Source: Halorubrum sp. CSM-61 (lineage in GTDB: Archaea > Halobacteriota > Halobacteria > Halobacteriales > Haloferacaceae). Taken from it: a DNA stretch of 64,000 nucleotides. A program made the translations under genes and the position numbers. The stretch spans positions 278,486 to 342,485 of the forward strand of contig NZ_RJJW01000004.1 in NCBI RefSeq assembly GCF_003781945.1. The letters are read 5' to 3'. The notes under the pieces are model-generated. The model was not told the origin of the DNA. It did no database searches and was given only the letters and a program-made list of their open reading frames with translations. Of the stretch, positions 25,342-34,354 are shown piece by piece. Position 1 is the first letter of the stretch, and the number at the start of each line of letters is the position of its first letter.

Positions 25342-26983
25342 CGTGCTCCTCCCGGTCGCCGTCGCCGTCCCGATCGTCGCGGCGACGCTCCCGATCGCGC
25401 TCGGGCTGAAGTACGAGCGCGCGGGGTGGCCGGTCGCGGCGGCCGCGACGACGGTTCTCGCCGGACTCACGGCCGCGATCGGCCTCGAGGTGGCCCGCGA
25501 CGGAGCGTTCTCGCACGCGCTCGGAACGTACGAGCCGCCGATCGGGATCGAGCTGGTGGCCGACGAGCTGTCGGTCGCGGTGCTCGTCTTAGTCGCCGCC
25601 GTCTCGCTGGCGACGCTCCCGTTCGCGCGGGTGGCCGGACCGCGCGGCAACTCGTTTTACAGCGGGTACCTGCTCTTGGTCGGCGGGCTCACCGGGCTCG
25701 TCCTCACGGGCGACCTGTTCAACATGTTCGTCTTCCTCGAGATCGTCGGGATATCGACGTACGCGCTCATCGCGGCCGACCGATCCGGAGCGAGCGCGTA
25801 CGCCTCGCTGAAGTACCTCGTGGTTGGGACGGTCGGCGCCTCGCTGTACCTGCTCGGCGTCGGCTACGCCTTCCTCGCGACGGGGACGCTGAACATGCTC
25901 GACATGCAGGTGCAGATCGTCGAGCAGGCGAGCTACGCCGACCCGCTGATCCGCGCGAGCTACGCGCTGATCGTCGCGGGGCTCGGGCTGAAGATCGCCG
26001 TGTTCCCGATCCACGCGTGGCAGCCGGACGCGTACCAGCGCGCGCCCGACGCGGTGACGACGATCGTCGCGGCGCTGGTGTCGACCGCGAGCGCGTACGC
26101 GCTGATCCGGGTGTCGTACACCGTCTTCACGGTCGACTTCCTCGCGGCCAACGACGCGATCACGACGGTCATGCTGACCGTCGCCGGCGCGTCGATCCTC
26201 GCGGGCTCGGCGCTCGCGGCGGTGCAGTCCGACCTCAAGCGGATGTTCGCGTACTCCTCGGTCGCGCAGTTCGGGATGATCGTCGCCGCGGTCGCGCTCG
26301 CCAACGAGACCGCGCTGCTCGGCGGGATCGTCCACCTGATCGGCCACGGCCTGCTGAAGTTCGGCCTCTTCTTAGGGGCCGGCCTGCTGGCGCTCGGCTA
26401 CGGCGCCCGAGAGCTCGACGACCTCGCGAGCGCGGCCCGGTCCGCCCCCTACACGGCCGGAGCGATCGTTCTGCTCGGACTCGGCCTCGTCGGAATCCCG
26501 CCGTCGATCGGCTTCCTCGGGAAGTGGTACATCGGCGTCGGCGCGGTCGAGTCCAGCATGGGCGGCGGGTCCGCCGGAATCGCGATTGCGGCCGTGATCT
26601 TCGTCAGCACGCTGTTCACGCTGTCGTACGTCGCCCGGGTGATAGAGCGGTTCTACTTCGCCGGCGTCGGAATTCCGGACGGGCACGGCGAGGGTGACGA
26701 GCACGGCGCCGCCGGTCACGACGACGGCGACCACGCCGGCGTCGCGGCCGACGGCGGTCGCGAATCGTCGGCGGAGGGCGTCGCCAGCGGGTCCGAGGCC
26801 GAGAGCGACGGTCCCCTCACGCCCGTCGTCGACGCGCCGCGGTCGCGGTTCGTCCCGGACCGCGTGTCCTCGGCGCCGCTCGCGATCCTGATCCTCGCTG
26901 CGCTGACGACGGTCGCGCTCGGCTTCGGCGGCTACGCGCTGTTCGAGTGGTTCGACCCGTTCCTCACGGAGGTGTTCGCATGA
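25334..26983 (+). CDS. mnhD: Mrp-type antiporter subunit D (NuoN/NuoM-like)
   Basis: A 549-residue polytopic protein with about 14 helices. Ion-path residues of the proton-conducting family are visible: FNMFVFLEIVGISTYALIA with the glutamate of helix 5, the lysine helix around GLGLKIAVFPIHAWQPDAY, and QSDLKRMFAYSSVAQFG. A hydrophilic loop at about residues 448-495 is rich in His, Asp and Gly (GDEHGAAGHDDGDH), which is unusual for MnhD. The start at 25334 (MSDVLL) was preferred to 25325. Confidence 0.94.
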   Translation: MSDVLLPVAVAVPIVAATLPIALGLKYERAGWPVAAAATTVLAGLTAAIGLEVARDGAFSHALGTYEPPIGIELVADELSVAVLVLVAAVSLATLPFARVAGPRGNSFYSGYLLLVGGLTGLVLTGDLFNMFVFLEIVGISTYALIAADRSGASAYASLKYLVVGTVGASLYLLGVGYAFLATGTLNMLDMQVQIVEQASYADPLIRASYALIVAGLGLKIAVFPIHAWQPDAYQRAPDAVTTIVAALVSTASAYALIRVSYTVFTVDFLAANDAITTVMLTVAGASILAGSALAAVQSDLKRMFAYSSVAQFGMIVAAVALANETALLGGIVHLIGHGLLKFGLFLGAGLLALGYGARELDDLASAARSAPYTAGAIVLLGLGLVGIPPSIGFLGKWYIGVGAVESSMGGGSAGIAIAAVIFVSTLFTLSYVARVIERFYFAGVGIPDGHGEGDEHGAAGHDDGDHAGVAADGGRESSAEGVASGSEAESDGPLTPVVDAPRSRFVPDRVSSAPLAILILAALTTVALGFGGYALFEWFDPFLTEVFA

Positions 26984-29097
26984 CTGACGTACCCATAACC
27001 GATCTACGCCCCCTACTGGCGGTCCTCGTCTCGTTCGTCGCGGCGTTCTTCATCGTCGCGTCGCACCGTTCCCCGAACGTCCGCGAGGGGTGGACGATCG
27101 CGGCGGCGGTCGCGAAGTTCGCGATCGTCGCCTCGATGCTGCCGGCGGTCCTCGACGGGGCCGTCTTCGAGTGGTCGCTCGGCGCGTTCCTGCCCGGCAT
27201 CGAGTTCGTCCTGCGCGCGGACTCGCTCGGGATGCTGTTCGCGTTCCTCGCGAGCGGGCTGTGGATCGTCACGTCCTTCTACAGTATCGGCTACATGCGC
27301 GGCAACGACGAGGTGAACCAGACGCGGTACTTCGCCGCGTTCGCGGTGTCGCTGTCGGCGACGATGGGGATCGCGTTCGCGGGCAACCTCGTGACGATCT
27401 TCGTGTTCTACGAGATCCTCTCGATCGCGACGTATCCGCTCGTCGCCCACGACGAGACCGACGAGGCCCGCGCGGCGGGCCGGAAGTACCTCGCGTACAC
27501 GATGTTCGGCGGCGGCGTGCTCGTCTTGGCGGGGACCGCCCTCGTCTACCTGATCGCCGGCAACGTCGACTTCACCGCCGGCGGCATCGAGGAACTCGCC
27601 AACGCCGACCCCGGCCTCGCGATGCTCGCCTTCTTCCTCCTCGCGATCGGGTTCGGCGTGAAGGCAGGCATCATGCCGCTGCACCAGTGGCTCCCCGAGG
27701 CGATGGTCGCGCCGACGCCCGTCTCCGGACTGCTCCACGCGGTCGCGGTCGTCAAGTCCGGCGCGTTCGGCGTCTCGCGCGTCGTCCTCGACGTGTTCGG
27801 CCCGGAGCTCGTCTTCGACCTCTCGCTCCCGCTCGGCTTCTCGGCCGGGCTCGTCCTCTCGACGATCGGAGCGATCACGTTGACGGCGGCCTCGATCATC
27901 GCCTTACGGAAGGACCACCTGAAACAGCGGCTCGCCTACTCGACGGTGAGCCAGTTGAGCTACATCATCCTCGGGCTCGGGCTGTTCGGCTGGTACGGGC
28001 TCGTCGGCGCGCTACTGCACATCCCGGCGCACGCGTTCATGAAGCTCACCCTGTTCTTCTGTGCGGGGAACCTCCACGTCTCGACGCACACCGACTACAT
28101 CTCCGAGATGGCGGGGATCGGCAAGCGGATGCCCCTGACGATGGGGGCCTTTACGGTCGCCTCGCTCGGGATGGCGGGGATACCGCTGCTCGCCGGCTTC
28201 GTGAGCAAGTACTACATGCTGATCGGCGGGATTCAGATGGGCGCCGAGCTGACGCCGGTGGCCTACTACCTCGTCGGGGCGCTGCTGCTCTCGGGCGTGC
28301 TCAACGTCGCGTACTTCTGGCCGGTGATCTACACCGCCTTCTTCGAGGCGGAGGACGCCCACGACGCGAAGCCGCTCGTCGACTTCCGGATGGGCGGGGA
28401 GTCGCGGTCGACCCTGGCGGCGACAGACGGTGGCCGTCCCGAGGGCGGTAGCGATGACGACGAAGGCGGAGACGAAGACGCGGACGACGTCGACGAGGTC
28501 GTCGAGAGCGCCGAGGGCGACTCGGCGGTCGACGCCGGGGACGCGGAGTCCGCCGGCGACGACGCCGAGGTCCCGGACGACTCCGACATCCCCGACGCGG
28601 AGACGGACGACCTCCCGACCGACGAGGACGGGGTGGTCCGACCGGACTTCGACACGAGCGATCGGGACTTCTCCGAGCCCGCGGAGCGCGTCGACACCGG
28701 CGATTACGCGGTCGACTCGCGCCCCTCCGACGCTGACGTGCCGTTCGGCGTGGGAAGCGGCGACGACGATGACGGAGCTGACGACCACACGGACCGTGAC
28801 GACCACGGCGACGACACGACCCATGACGACCACGACGGCGATCACATGAACCACGCAGACCACGACACCCACGACGACCACGGCCACGCCGGCGGACCGC
28901 CGCCGGGCGGCTGGGAGCACATCGCGGGGCTCGACGCCCTCCTCGGGCGCGAGTCGACGTGGTTCACGCTCGCCCCGATCCTCACCGCGATGAGCCTCGC
29001 GGTGCTGCTCGGCGTGATACCCTACGAGATGGGCTTCCTGGAGCTGATCGAGCTCATCGTCGACACGCGGCTCCCCGAGGGGGTGATGCGGCCGTGA
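26980..29097 (+). CDS. Second proton-conducting antiporter-type subunit with His/Asp-rich loop
   Basis: A 705-residue NuoL/NuoM-like protein. It has about 14 helices with the family motifs FVFYEILSIATYPLV, GVKAGIMPLHQWLPEAM and HLKQRLAYSTVSQLSY. Between the last core helix and the C-terminal helix (about residues 465-640) lies an acidic hydrophilic region. It ends in a histidine-rich part (HTDRDDHGDDTTHDDHDGDH at about 604-623), which could be a metal-binding or flexible spacer. A TM helix near residue 665 follows. The ATG overlaps the mnhD stop. Confidence 0.9.
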   Translation: MTDVPITDLRPLLAVLVSFVAAFFIVASHRSPNVREGWTIAAAVAKFAIVASMLPAVLDGAVFEWSLGAFLPGIEFVLRADSLGMLFAFLASGLWIVTSFYSIGYMRGNDEVNQTRYFAAFAVSLSATMGIAFAGNLVTIFVFYEILSIATYPLVAHDETDEARAAGRKYLAYTMFGGGVLVLAGTALVYLIAGNVDFTAGGIEELANADPGLAMLAFFLLAIGFGVKAGIMPLHQWLPEAMVAPTPVSGLLHAVAVVKSGAFGVSRVVLDVFGPELVFDLSLPLGFSAGLVLSTIGAITLTAASIIALRKDHLKQRLAYSTVSQLSYIILGLGLFGWYGLVGALLHIPAHAFMKLTLFFCAGNLHVSTHTDYISEMAGIGKRMPLTMGAFTVASLGMAGIPLLAGFVSKYYMLIGGIQMGAELTPVAYYLVGALLLSGVLNVAYFWPVIYTAFFEAEDAHDAKPLVDFRMGGESRSTLAATDGGRPEGGSDDDEGGDEDADDVDEVVESAEGDSAVDAGDAESAGDDAEVPDDSDIPDAETDDLPTDEDGVVRPDFDTSDRDFSEPAERVDTGDYAVDSRPSDADVPFGVGSGDDDDGADDHTDRDDHGDDTTHDDHDGDHMNHADHDTHDDHGHAGGPPPGGWEHIAGLDALLGRESTWFTLAPILTAMSLAVLLGVIPYEMGFLELIELIVDTRLPEGVMRP

Positions 29098-30884
29098 ACC
29101 CGGTCCTCACCTCGGTGCCGCCGTACGTGCTGCTCGCCGTCGCCGCGCTCGCCGTGCTCGCGCTCCCGCGTCGGTCCGGCCACGCGGCCGCCGCGCTCGC
29201 GACCGCGTTCACGTTCGTGCAGGCCGTCCTGCTCGGCGACGGGGGGACGGGCGCGCACCTCGCGACGCAGTTCCTCGGCTTCGACGTGGTGTGGTTCAAC
29301 GTCGACCAGTTCTCGCTTTTGATGGGGGTCGTCGTCGGCTTCCTCGCGACCGCGGCGGTGCTGTACGCGTACGGCACCGAGGCGCCGACGTGGGTGACCG
29401 CGTTCGCGCTGATCTACGTCTCCTCGACGGTCGGGACGATCTACGCCGGCGACTGGCTCACCCTGATCTTCTTCTGGGAGCTGATGGCCGTCACCTCGAC
29501 GCTGCTGGTGTGGCAGTACGGCGGGGCGGCGGTGCGGGCCGGCTACCGCTACGCGCTGTTCCACGGGATCGGCGGGACGGTCCTGCTCGGCGCTGTCGTC
29601 GTCCACGGCGCCGCGATGCTCGGGAGCGTGCCGGCCGCCGAGATATTCCTGTTCTCGTCGACGACCGGAATCGACGCCTCCGCGACGCTGCTCGCGGCGA
29701 TCGGGATCGGCGTCAACTGCGGGTTCATCTTCCTGCACACGTGGCTGCCGGACACCTACCCGCGCCCGCACGTCGCGGCGTCGGTGTTCCTCTCGGTGTT
29801 CACGACGAAGACCGCGGTGTACGTGATGTACCGCGCGTTCCCCGAGGGCGGCATGTGGCTCGCGTACCTCGGCGGATTCATGGCCGTCTACGGCGCCTTT
29901 TTCGCGCTGTTACAGTACGACCCGCGCCGCCTGCTGTCGTACCACATCCAGGCGCAGGTCGGCTACATGCTCGCCGGGCTCGGGCTCGCGACGTACGTCG
30001 GCGAGTTCGCCGTCACCGGCGGGTTCGCCCACCTGTTCAACAACGTCCTCTACAAGAGCCTCCTGTTCATGGCGGTCGGCGTCGTCATTTACCGGACCGA
30101 CGTCGAGGACATCAGGGACATGGGCGGGCTCTGGCGGGTGATGCCCGTCACGTTCCTCGTGTACCTCGTCGGCGCGGCCTCGATTACCGCCGTCCCGGGG
30201 TTCAACGGGTTCATCTCGAAGGGGATGGTGATCGACTCCGCCCACGAGGTCCACAACTTCGAGTTGCTGTTCGGGGAGGGGTTACTCTGGTGGCTGCTCA
30301 TCCTCGGCGGCGTGGGGACGTTCATGTCCTTTATCAAGCTCGGCTACTACGTGTTCTTCCACGGCTCGGCGACGCTGTCGCCGAAGGACGCCACCGCGTT
30401 CCAGACCGCCGGGATGGTGCTGGCCGGCGGGGCCTGCGTCTTCTTCGGGGTGTTCTACTACCAGCTGATCGAGCTGATGCCGTTCACCGAGATCATCCTC
30501 GGCGAGGAGTTCTACTTCAACCCCTACAGCGCGAGCCACCTGACCGAGTCGGCGTGGCTGATGGGGGCCGGCTTCGTCGGCTTCTTCGCGCTGAAGCGCC
30601 CGCTCGGCTGGCTCGCCCACCACATGCGGGACGTCGACGCCGTGACGTATCCCGCCGCGTTCTACCTCGCTCGCGGGTCGATCTGGGGCGTCACCGAGCT
30701 GTGGGCCGCCGTCGACCGTTGGGTGATGCACGCGATCGCGACCGTCGAGTGGATCGGGATGCATCCGCGGGAGACGCTCGGGCGCGCCGGCGTCGACGTC
30801 GAGATCCGGACCGGCATCGGCCGGAGCGTCCTCTTCTTGACGCTCGCGGCCGGGATCGCGCTGTTCGTGTTCGTGCTCGGCTAG
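29094..30884 (+). CDS. Third proton-conducting antiporter-type subunit (NuoM/NuoL-like)
   Basis: A 596-residue protein starting at a GTG that overlaps the preceding stop (GTGA). About 14-15 helices. Family motifs: LIFFWELMAVTSTLLVWQYG, NCGFIFLHTWLPDTYPRPHVAAS and YDPRRLLSYHIQAQVGYM. It closes the nine-gene operon. Three such subunits are present, none of them the large fused MrpA. The last helix (SVLFLTLAAGIALFVFVL) ends the protein. Confidence 0.9.
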   Translation: MNPVLTSVPPYVLLAVAALAVLALPRRSGHAAAALATAFTFVQAVLLGDGGTGAHLATQFLGFDVVWFNVDQFSLLMGVVVGFLATAAVLYAYGTEAPTWVTAFALIYVSSTVGTIYAGDWLTLIFFWELMAVTSTLLVWQYGGAAVRAGYRYALFHGIGGTVLLGAVVVHGAAMLGSVPAAEIFLFSSTTGIDASATLLAAIGIGVNCGFIFLHTWLPDTYPRPHVAASVFLSVFTTKTAVYVMYRAFPEGGMWLAYLGGFMAVYGAFFALLQYDPRRLLSYHIQAQVGYMLAGLGLATYVGEFAVTGGFAHLFNNVLYKSLLFMAVGVVIYRTDVEDIRDMGGLWRVMPVTFLVYLVGAASITAVPGFNGFISKGMVIDSAHEVHNFELLFGEGLLWWLLILGGVGTFMSFIKLGYYVFFHGSATLSPKDATAFQTAGMVLAGGACVFFGVFYYQLIELMPFTEIILGEEFYFNPYSASHLTESAWLMGAGFVGFFALKRPLGWLAHHMRDVDAVTYPAAFYLARGSIWGVTELWAAVDRWVMHAIATVEWIGMHPRETLGRAGVDVEIRTGIGRSVLFLTLAAGIALFVFVLG

Positions 30885-30896
30885 CCGGAGCGCGCC

Positions 30897-30971
30897 GGTT
30901 TATAAGTGGCCGGCGCTCCCGCGCCGTCGGTCGCCGTCGACCCCGCTCGATCGCAAGCTCGCTTATAAACC
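30897..30971. repeat. Perfect 10-bp inverted repeat GGTTTATAAG/CTTATAAACC with 55-bp spacer
   Basis: GGTTTATAAG is at 30897-30906 and its exact reverse complement at 30962-30971, in the gap between the antiporter operon and the ASPIC-domain gene. Each arm contains the same TTTATAAG octamer that begins the dispersed structured repeat. The arms could act as opposed TATA boxes, or mark the ends of a small mobile or deleted element. The spacer is GC-rich and carries no gene. Confidence 0.5.
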
Positions 30972-31023
30972 CGCCTCCAAGCGGACCCGTGAGTTCTTAT
31001 TCTCCGAGCGGTGACGGACGGCC

Positions 31024-32505
31024 ATGTTCACGGAGCGGTCCGACCTCGTCGCGGACGACGACCCGGTTCGGGGCTACGGCGTCGCGGTGACGCCCGGCCG
31101 GGAGGGACCGCTCGTGTTCGTCGCGGGGTACGGAGAGCCCAACCGACTGTACGCCCGCGACGGCGACCGCTTCGCCGACACGGCCTGCGGCATCGTCGCC
31201 GACGGGACGCGACACGGGATGGGCGTGTGCGCGGCCGACCTCGACGCCGACGGCTGCGAGGAGGTGTACGTTCACAACTGTACCAAGGGCGTCGACGGCG
31301 GCGGCGACCCGGACCTCCTCTTGAATCGGCTCGAGTCCGAGCGCTACCGCTGGACCGACCTGTTCGCGCTCGACGTGAACGCCGACCGACTCGCCGTGCG
31401 CGCGGGGCGGTCGGTCGCCGCGCTCGACCGCCTCGGGACCGGACGCTACGGCGTCGCCGTCTCCGGGTACGCCGCCCCCCTCTCCTTCTACGAGCTCGGC
31501 GACGACGGGGAGATCACGGACATGGCCGACGCGGTCGGGCTGGAGGTCGACGGCGGGTGTCGGTCGCTGCTCGCGGTCCCGCACTGCTCGGGCGAGGGCG
31601 ACCTGTTCGCGGGCGTCGAGCGCGGGCCGAACCGGCTGTTCCGGAACGACGGCGGCCACTACGACGCCGCCGACGGCGACGCGGCGCTCTCGGACCCGGC
31701 GGGCGACACGCGCGGGGCCGCCCTCGTCGACGAGGGCGGCCGGTTCGCGTTCGCGGTCGGCAACGAGGGCGGGCCGAACCGCCTCCTCCGCCGAGCGCCC
31801 GACGGCGGGTTCGTCGACGCCGCGCCGCCCGCACTCCGGGACACGGGGCGCGTCCGGACGGTCGTCGCCGCCGACTTCGACAACGACGGCCGCGAGGAGC
31901 TGTTCTTCAACGCCTCGGGGGAGCCCAATCGGCTCTTCGCGCGCGGCGGCGAGAACGGGGAAGAAACCGATGACGACGGGGCGCGCTGGCACCGGGTCGA
32001 TCCGGGCCCGGCGGCCGAGCCGGACGGGTTCGGTACCGGTGCGGTCGCGGCCGACGTCGACGGCGACGGCGTCCTCGAGCTGATCGTGGTCCACGGCGAG
32101 GTCGCGGCGCAACCGATATCGGTGTACAAGGACCCGGCGGCGGCGACGGCCGGGTGGGTCCGCGTCCGCCCGACCACCCGTCACGGGGCTCCCGCGCGGG
32201 GCGCCGTGGTCCGGCTCGAAACGGCCGACGGCGTCCAGCGGCGCACCGTCGACGCCGGCGGCGGCTGCCTCTGTCAGACGGAGCCGGTGGCGCACTTCGG
32301 GCTCGGCGGGGCGACCCCGGTCCGGGCGCACGTCCGGTGGCCCGACGGCCGCGAGCGAACGCTGACCGACCCGCCGGCGAACGCGGAGCTCGCGGTCGAA
32401 CACCCCTCGCGGACCGCGGCGTCGACGGCGAGACGGCGGGGACGCGGACGGAGCGACGGGGGACGACGGAGTGACGGAGGCGACGGCCGCCCCGTCGGTC
32501 GGTGA
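31024..32505 (+). CDS. VCBS/FG-GAP beta-propeller protein with C-terminal ASPIC/UnbV domain
   Basis: A 493-residue protein. Repeats of the FG-GAP/VCBS kind are visible, with calcium-type loops DLDADGCEEV (about 74-83), DFDNDGREEL (about 281-290) and DVDGDGVLEL (about 345-354). Residues 365-465 match the ASPIC/UnbV C-terminal domain seen in CRTAC-type proteins (RGAVVRLETADG, VAHFGLGG, VRWPDGRERTL). There is no signal peptide or TM segment, so as annotated it would stay in the cytoplasm. A basic tail ends the protein. The function is unknown in archaea. It is a single gene with a TATA-like stretch around 30995-31005. Confidence 0.85.
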   Translation: MFTERSDLVADDDPVRGYGVAVTPGREGPLVFVAGYGEPNRLYARDGDRFADTACGIVADGTRHGMGVCAADLDADGCEEVYVHNCTKGVDGGGDPDLLLNRLESERYRWTDLFALDVNADRLAVRAGRSVAALDRLGTGRYGVAVSGYAAPLSFYELGDDGEITDMADAVGLEVDGGCRSLLAVPHCSGEGDLFAGVERGPNRLFRNDGGHYDAADGDAALSDPAGDTRGAALVDEGGRFAFAVGNEGGPNRLLRRAPDGGFVDAAPPALRDTGRVRTVVAADFDNDGREELFFNASGEPNRLFARGGENGEETDDDGARWHRVDPGPAAEPDGFGTGAVAADVDGDGVLELIVVHGEVAAQPISVYKDPAAATAGWVRVRPTTRHGAPARGAVVRLETADGVQRRTVDAGGGCLCQTEPVAHFGLGGATPVRAHVRWPDGRERTLTDPPANAELAVEHPSRTAASTARRRGRGRSDGGRRSDGGDGRPVGR

Positions 32506-32571
32506 GCTCGAGCGCTCGGCCAGAACTGCCGCCCTTCGCAGGTTCAAGTGTCCGGAGGTGTACGGACGGGT

Positions 32572-32772
32572 ATGGTAGATCCGACTTCCGACCTCGAGGA
32601 GGACGTCGACGAGGAGTCCGCGCCGCGCTGTGCGACCTGTGGGGGGCCGGCGCTCGGCACCGATCGCCGGACGGTGACGTGGGTCGACGGCGACGGCGCG
32701 GTGCACCGACAGTTCTGTTCGCAGGCCTGTCGAGACGAGTGGACGGACGAGCGTCCCTCCGCGGGGGACTGA
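32572..32772 (+). CDS. Small zinc-finger protein (CxxC...CxxxC)
   Basis: A 66-residue acidic protein. It has CATCG near residue 19-23 and FCSQACRDEW near residue 47-56, so four cysteines in a treble-clef-like spacing. The start at 32572 (MVDPTSDL) was chosen over the upstream ATG at 32548. I recall similar haloarchaeal proteins of unknown function, but no name is certain. It precedes the SBDS gene by about 100 bp on the same strand. Confidence 0.7.
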   Translation: MVDPTSDLEEDVDEESAPRCATCGGPALGTDRRTVTWVDGDGAVHRQFCSQACRDEWTDERPSAGD

Positions 32773-32875
32773 TCGGCGGGCTCGGGGCGCACGGGAGGGC
32801 GGGGACCGAACGGGACGATTGGACTCGCGGCGCGTCGCGGGAGGCTTTTTCACCGTAGGGGTGGTAGCGGGGGGT

Positions 32876-33601
32876 ATGATATCGCTCGACGAGGCCGTGA
32901 CGGCCCGACTGGAGTCGCACGGCGAACGGTTCGAGGTGCTGATCGACCCCGACGCCGCGCTCGCGATGAAGCGGGGGGAGTTCGAGGGCGACTTGGAGGA
33001 CGTGATCGCCGCCGAGGACGTGTTCGAGAACGCGTCCCGCGGCGACCGTCCGGCGGAGGAGGACTTGGAGACCGTGTTCGGCACCACGGACGCGCTGGAG
33101 ATCATCCCCGAGGTCGTCGAGCGCGGGGAGATCCAGATCACCGCCGAGCAGCGCGAGGAGATGATGGAGCGGAAGCACAACCAGCTCGTCACCACCATCA
33201 CGCGTAACGCGGTGAACCCGCAGATGGACGACTCGCCGCACCCGCCCGAGCGTATCGAGCGCGCGCTCGAAGAGGCGGGCTTTCAGGTCGACCCGATGGA
33301 GCCGGTCGAGAACCAGGTCGACGACGCGCTCGAGGCCCTTCGCCCCGTCATTCCGATCCGCTTCGAGGAGGTGACGATGGCGGTCCAGCTCCCCGCCGAC
33401 TACGCGGGCTCCGGGCAGGCCCAGATCCGCGAGTTCGGCGACCTCGAACGTGAGGAGTGGCAGAACGACGGCTCGTGGGTGGGCGTGTTAACCTTCCCCG
33501 CCGGACTCCAGAACGACCTGTACGACCTCGTCAACGAGGTCACCTCCGGCGAGGGCGACGCCCGCGTGATCAAGGACAAAGACGAGCTGCGGACGCGGTA
33601 G
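32876..33601 (+). CDS. Ribosome maturation protein SBDS
   Basis: A 241-residue protein. The N-terminal FYSH domain covers residues 1-90, with ERFEVLIDPDAALAMKRGE and LEDVIAAEDVFENASRGDR. The central helical domain follows (EIIPEVVERGEIQITAEQREEM, then NPQMDDSPHPPERIERAL). The last domain covers about residues 165-235. SBDS releases the anti-association factor eIF6 from the large subunit in eukaryotes, and the archaeal copy is thought to work similarly. Length and domains are standard. The aIF6 gene is 21 kb away on the other strand. Confidence 0.96.
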   Translation: MISLDEAVTARLESHGERFEVLIDPDAALAMKRGEFEGDLEDVIAAEDVFENASRGDRPAEEDLETVFGTTDALEIIPEVVERGEIQITAEQREEMMERKHNQLVTTITRNAVNPQMDDSPHPPERIERALEEAGFQVDPMEPVENQVDDALEALRPVIPIRFEEVTMAVQLPADYAGSGQAQIREFGDLEREEWQNDGSWVGVLTFPAGLQNDLYDLVNEVTSGEGDARVIKDKDELRTR

Positions 33602-33713
33602 GGCGTCGACAGCCCGGTTCGCAGGCGGGATGTCGGTGCGACCGCCTTCCGATCGGTCGCCATACGTGCCGCGGCCGAGAGCTTCATACCCGGCCGCGAG
33701 CCTCTTCCTCGTC

Positions 33714-34226
33714 ATGCACGAGCGCGCGGCGGAGTTCGCGGAACGGGCACAGGACCGATACGGTGTCGACCTCGACGTACTGGAGTTCGACGCGGGGACG
33801 GAGACCGCGGCCGCCGCGGCCGACGCCGTCGGCTGTGACACCGCCGCGATCGCCTCCACGATCGTGGTGTCGCTCTCGGGCGGCGAGGCCGGAGCCGGCC
33901 ACGCGGACGGAGCCGACGAAGACCGGCTCGTCGCGGCGATCACGAGCGGCGCGAACCGGCTCGATCTGGACGCGGTCGCGGAGCGGTTCGACGCGACCTC
34001 GGCCTCGATGGCGGACCCCGAGCGGATCCGTGAGGTCGTCGGCTGGAGCATCGGCGGCGTCCCGCCGATCTGTCACGACGCCGCGCTCCCGACCGTCCTC
34101 GACCCGACGCTCACGGAGTACGACACCGTCCACGGCGCGGCGGGGACGCCGAGCGCGCTCTTCCCGATCGATCCGGAGACGCTCGCGGCCCTCGCCGACG
34201 CGACGGTCGTCGACCTCACCGAGTGA
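33714..34226 (+). CDS. YbaK/EbsC-family aminoacyl-tRNA deacylase-like protein
   Basis: A 170-residue protein with the YbaK/ProX pattern. VGCDTAAIASTIVVSL is near residue 38, then a loop rich in Gly and Asp, then AAITSGANRLDLDAVAERF and VGWSIGGVPPICHD. The Gly-rich and Pro-rich motif around residue 105-125 is the substrate site in the family, which deacylates mischarged tRNA (for example Cys-tRNA-Pro) in trans. The insert at about 56-69 is low complexity. The exact substrate is not known. Confidence 0.85.
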   Translation: MHERAAEFAERAQDRYGVDLDVLEFDAGTETAAAAADAVGCDTAAIASTIVVSLSGGEAGAGHADGADEDRLVAAITSGANRLDLDAVAERFDATSASMADPERIREVVGWSIGGVPPICHDAALPTVLDPTLTEYDTVHGAAGTPSALFPIDPETLAALADATVVDLTE

Positions 34227-34293
34227 GCGGAAACGCCCGCAGTCGGACTCCCGAGCGCCGAGTTGTTAACCGAGGGCGCTCTTTGCACCATAA

Positions 34294-34320
34294 GTTATTA
34301 AGATAGAGTTGTGAAATAAC
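34294..34320 (+). promoter_or_regulatory. Candidate operator: inverted GTTATT/AATAAC upstream of znuA
   Basis: GTTATT (34294-34299) and AATAAC (34315-34320) form a perfect 6-bp inverted pair with a 15-bp spacer, in an AT-rich stretch unlike the surrounding GC-rich DNA. It lies 35-60 bp before the znuA ATG. A metal-responsive repressor could bind here, but that is inference. Confidence 0.4.
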
Positions 34321-34354
34321 AACCTTTTTCTGTTAATCGGCGGTATCGATCGGT

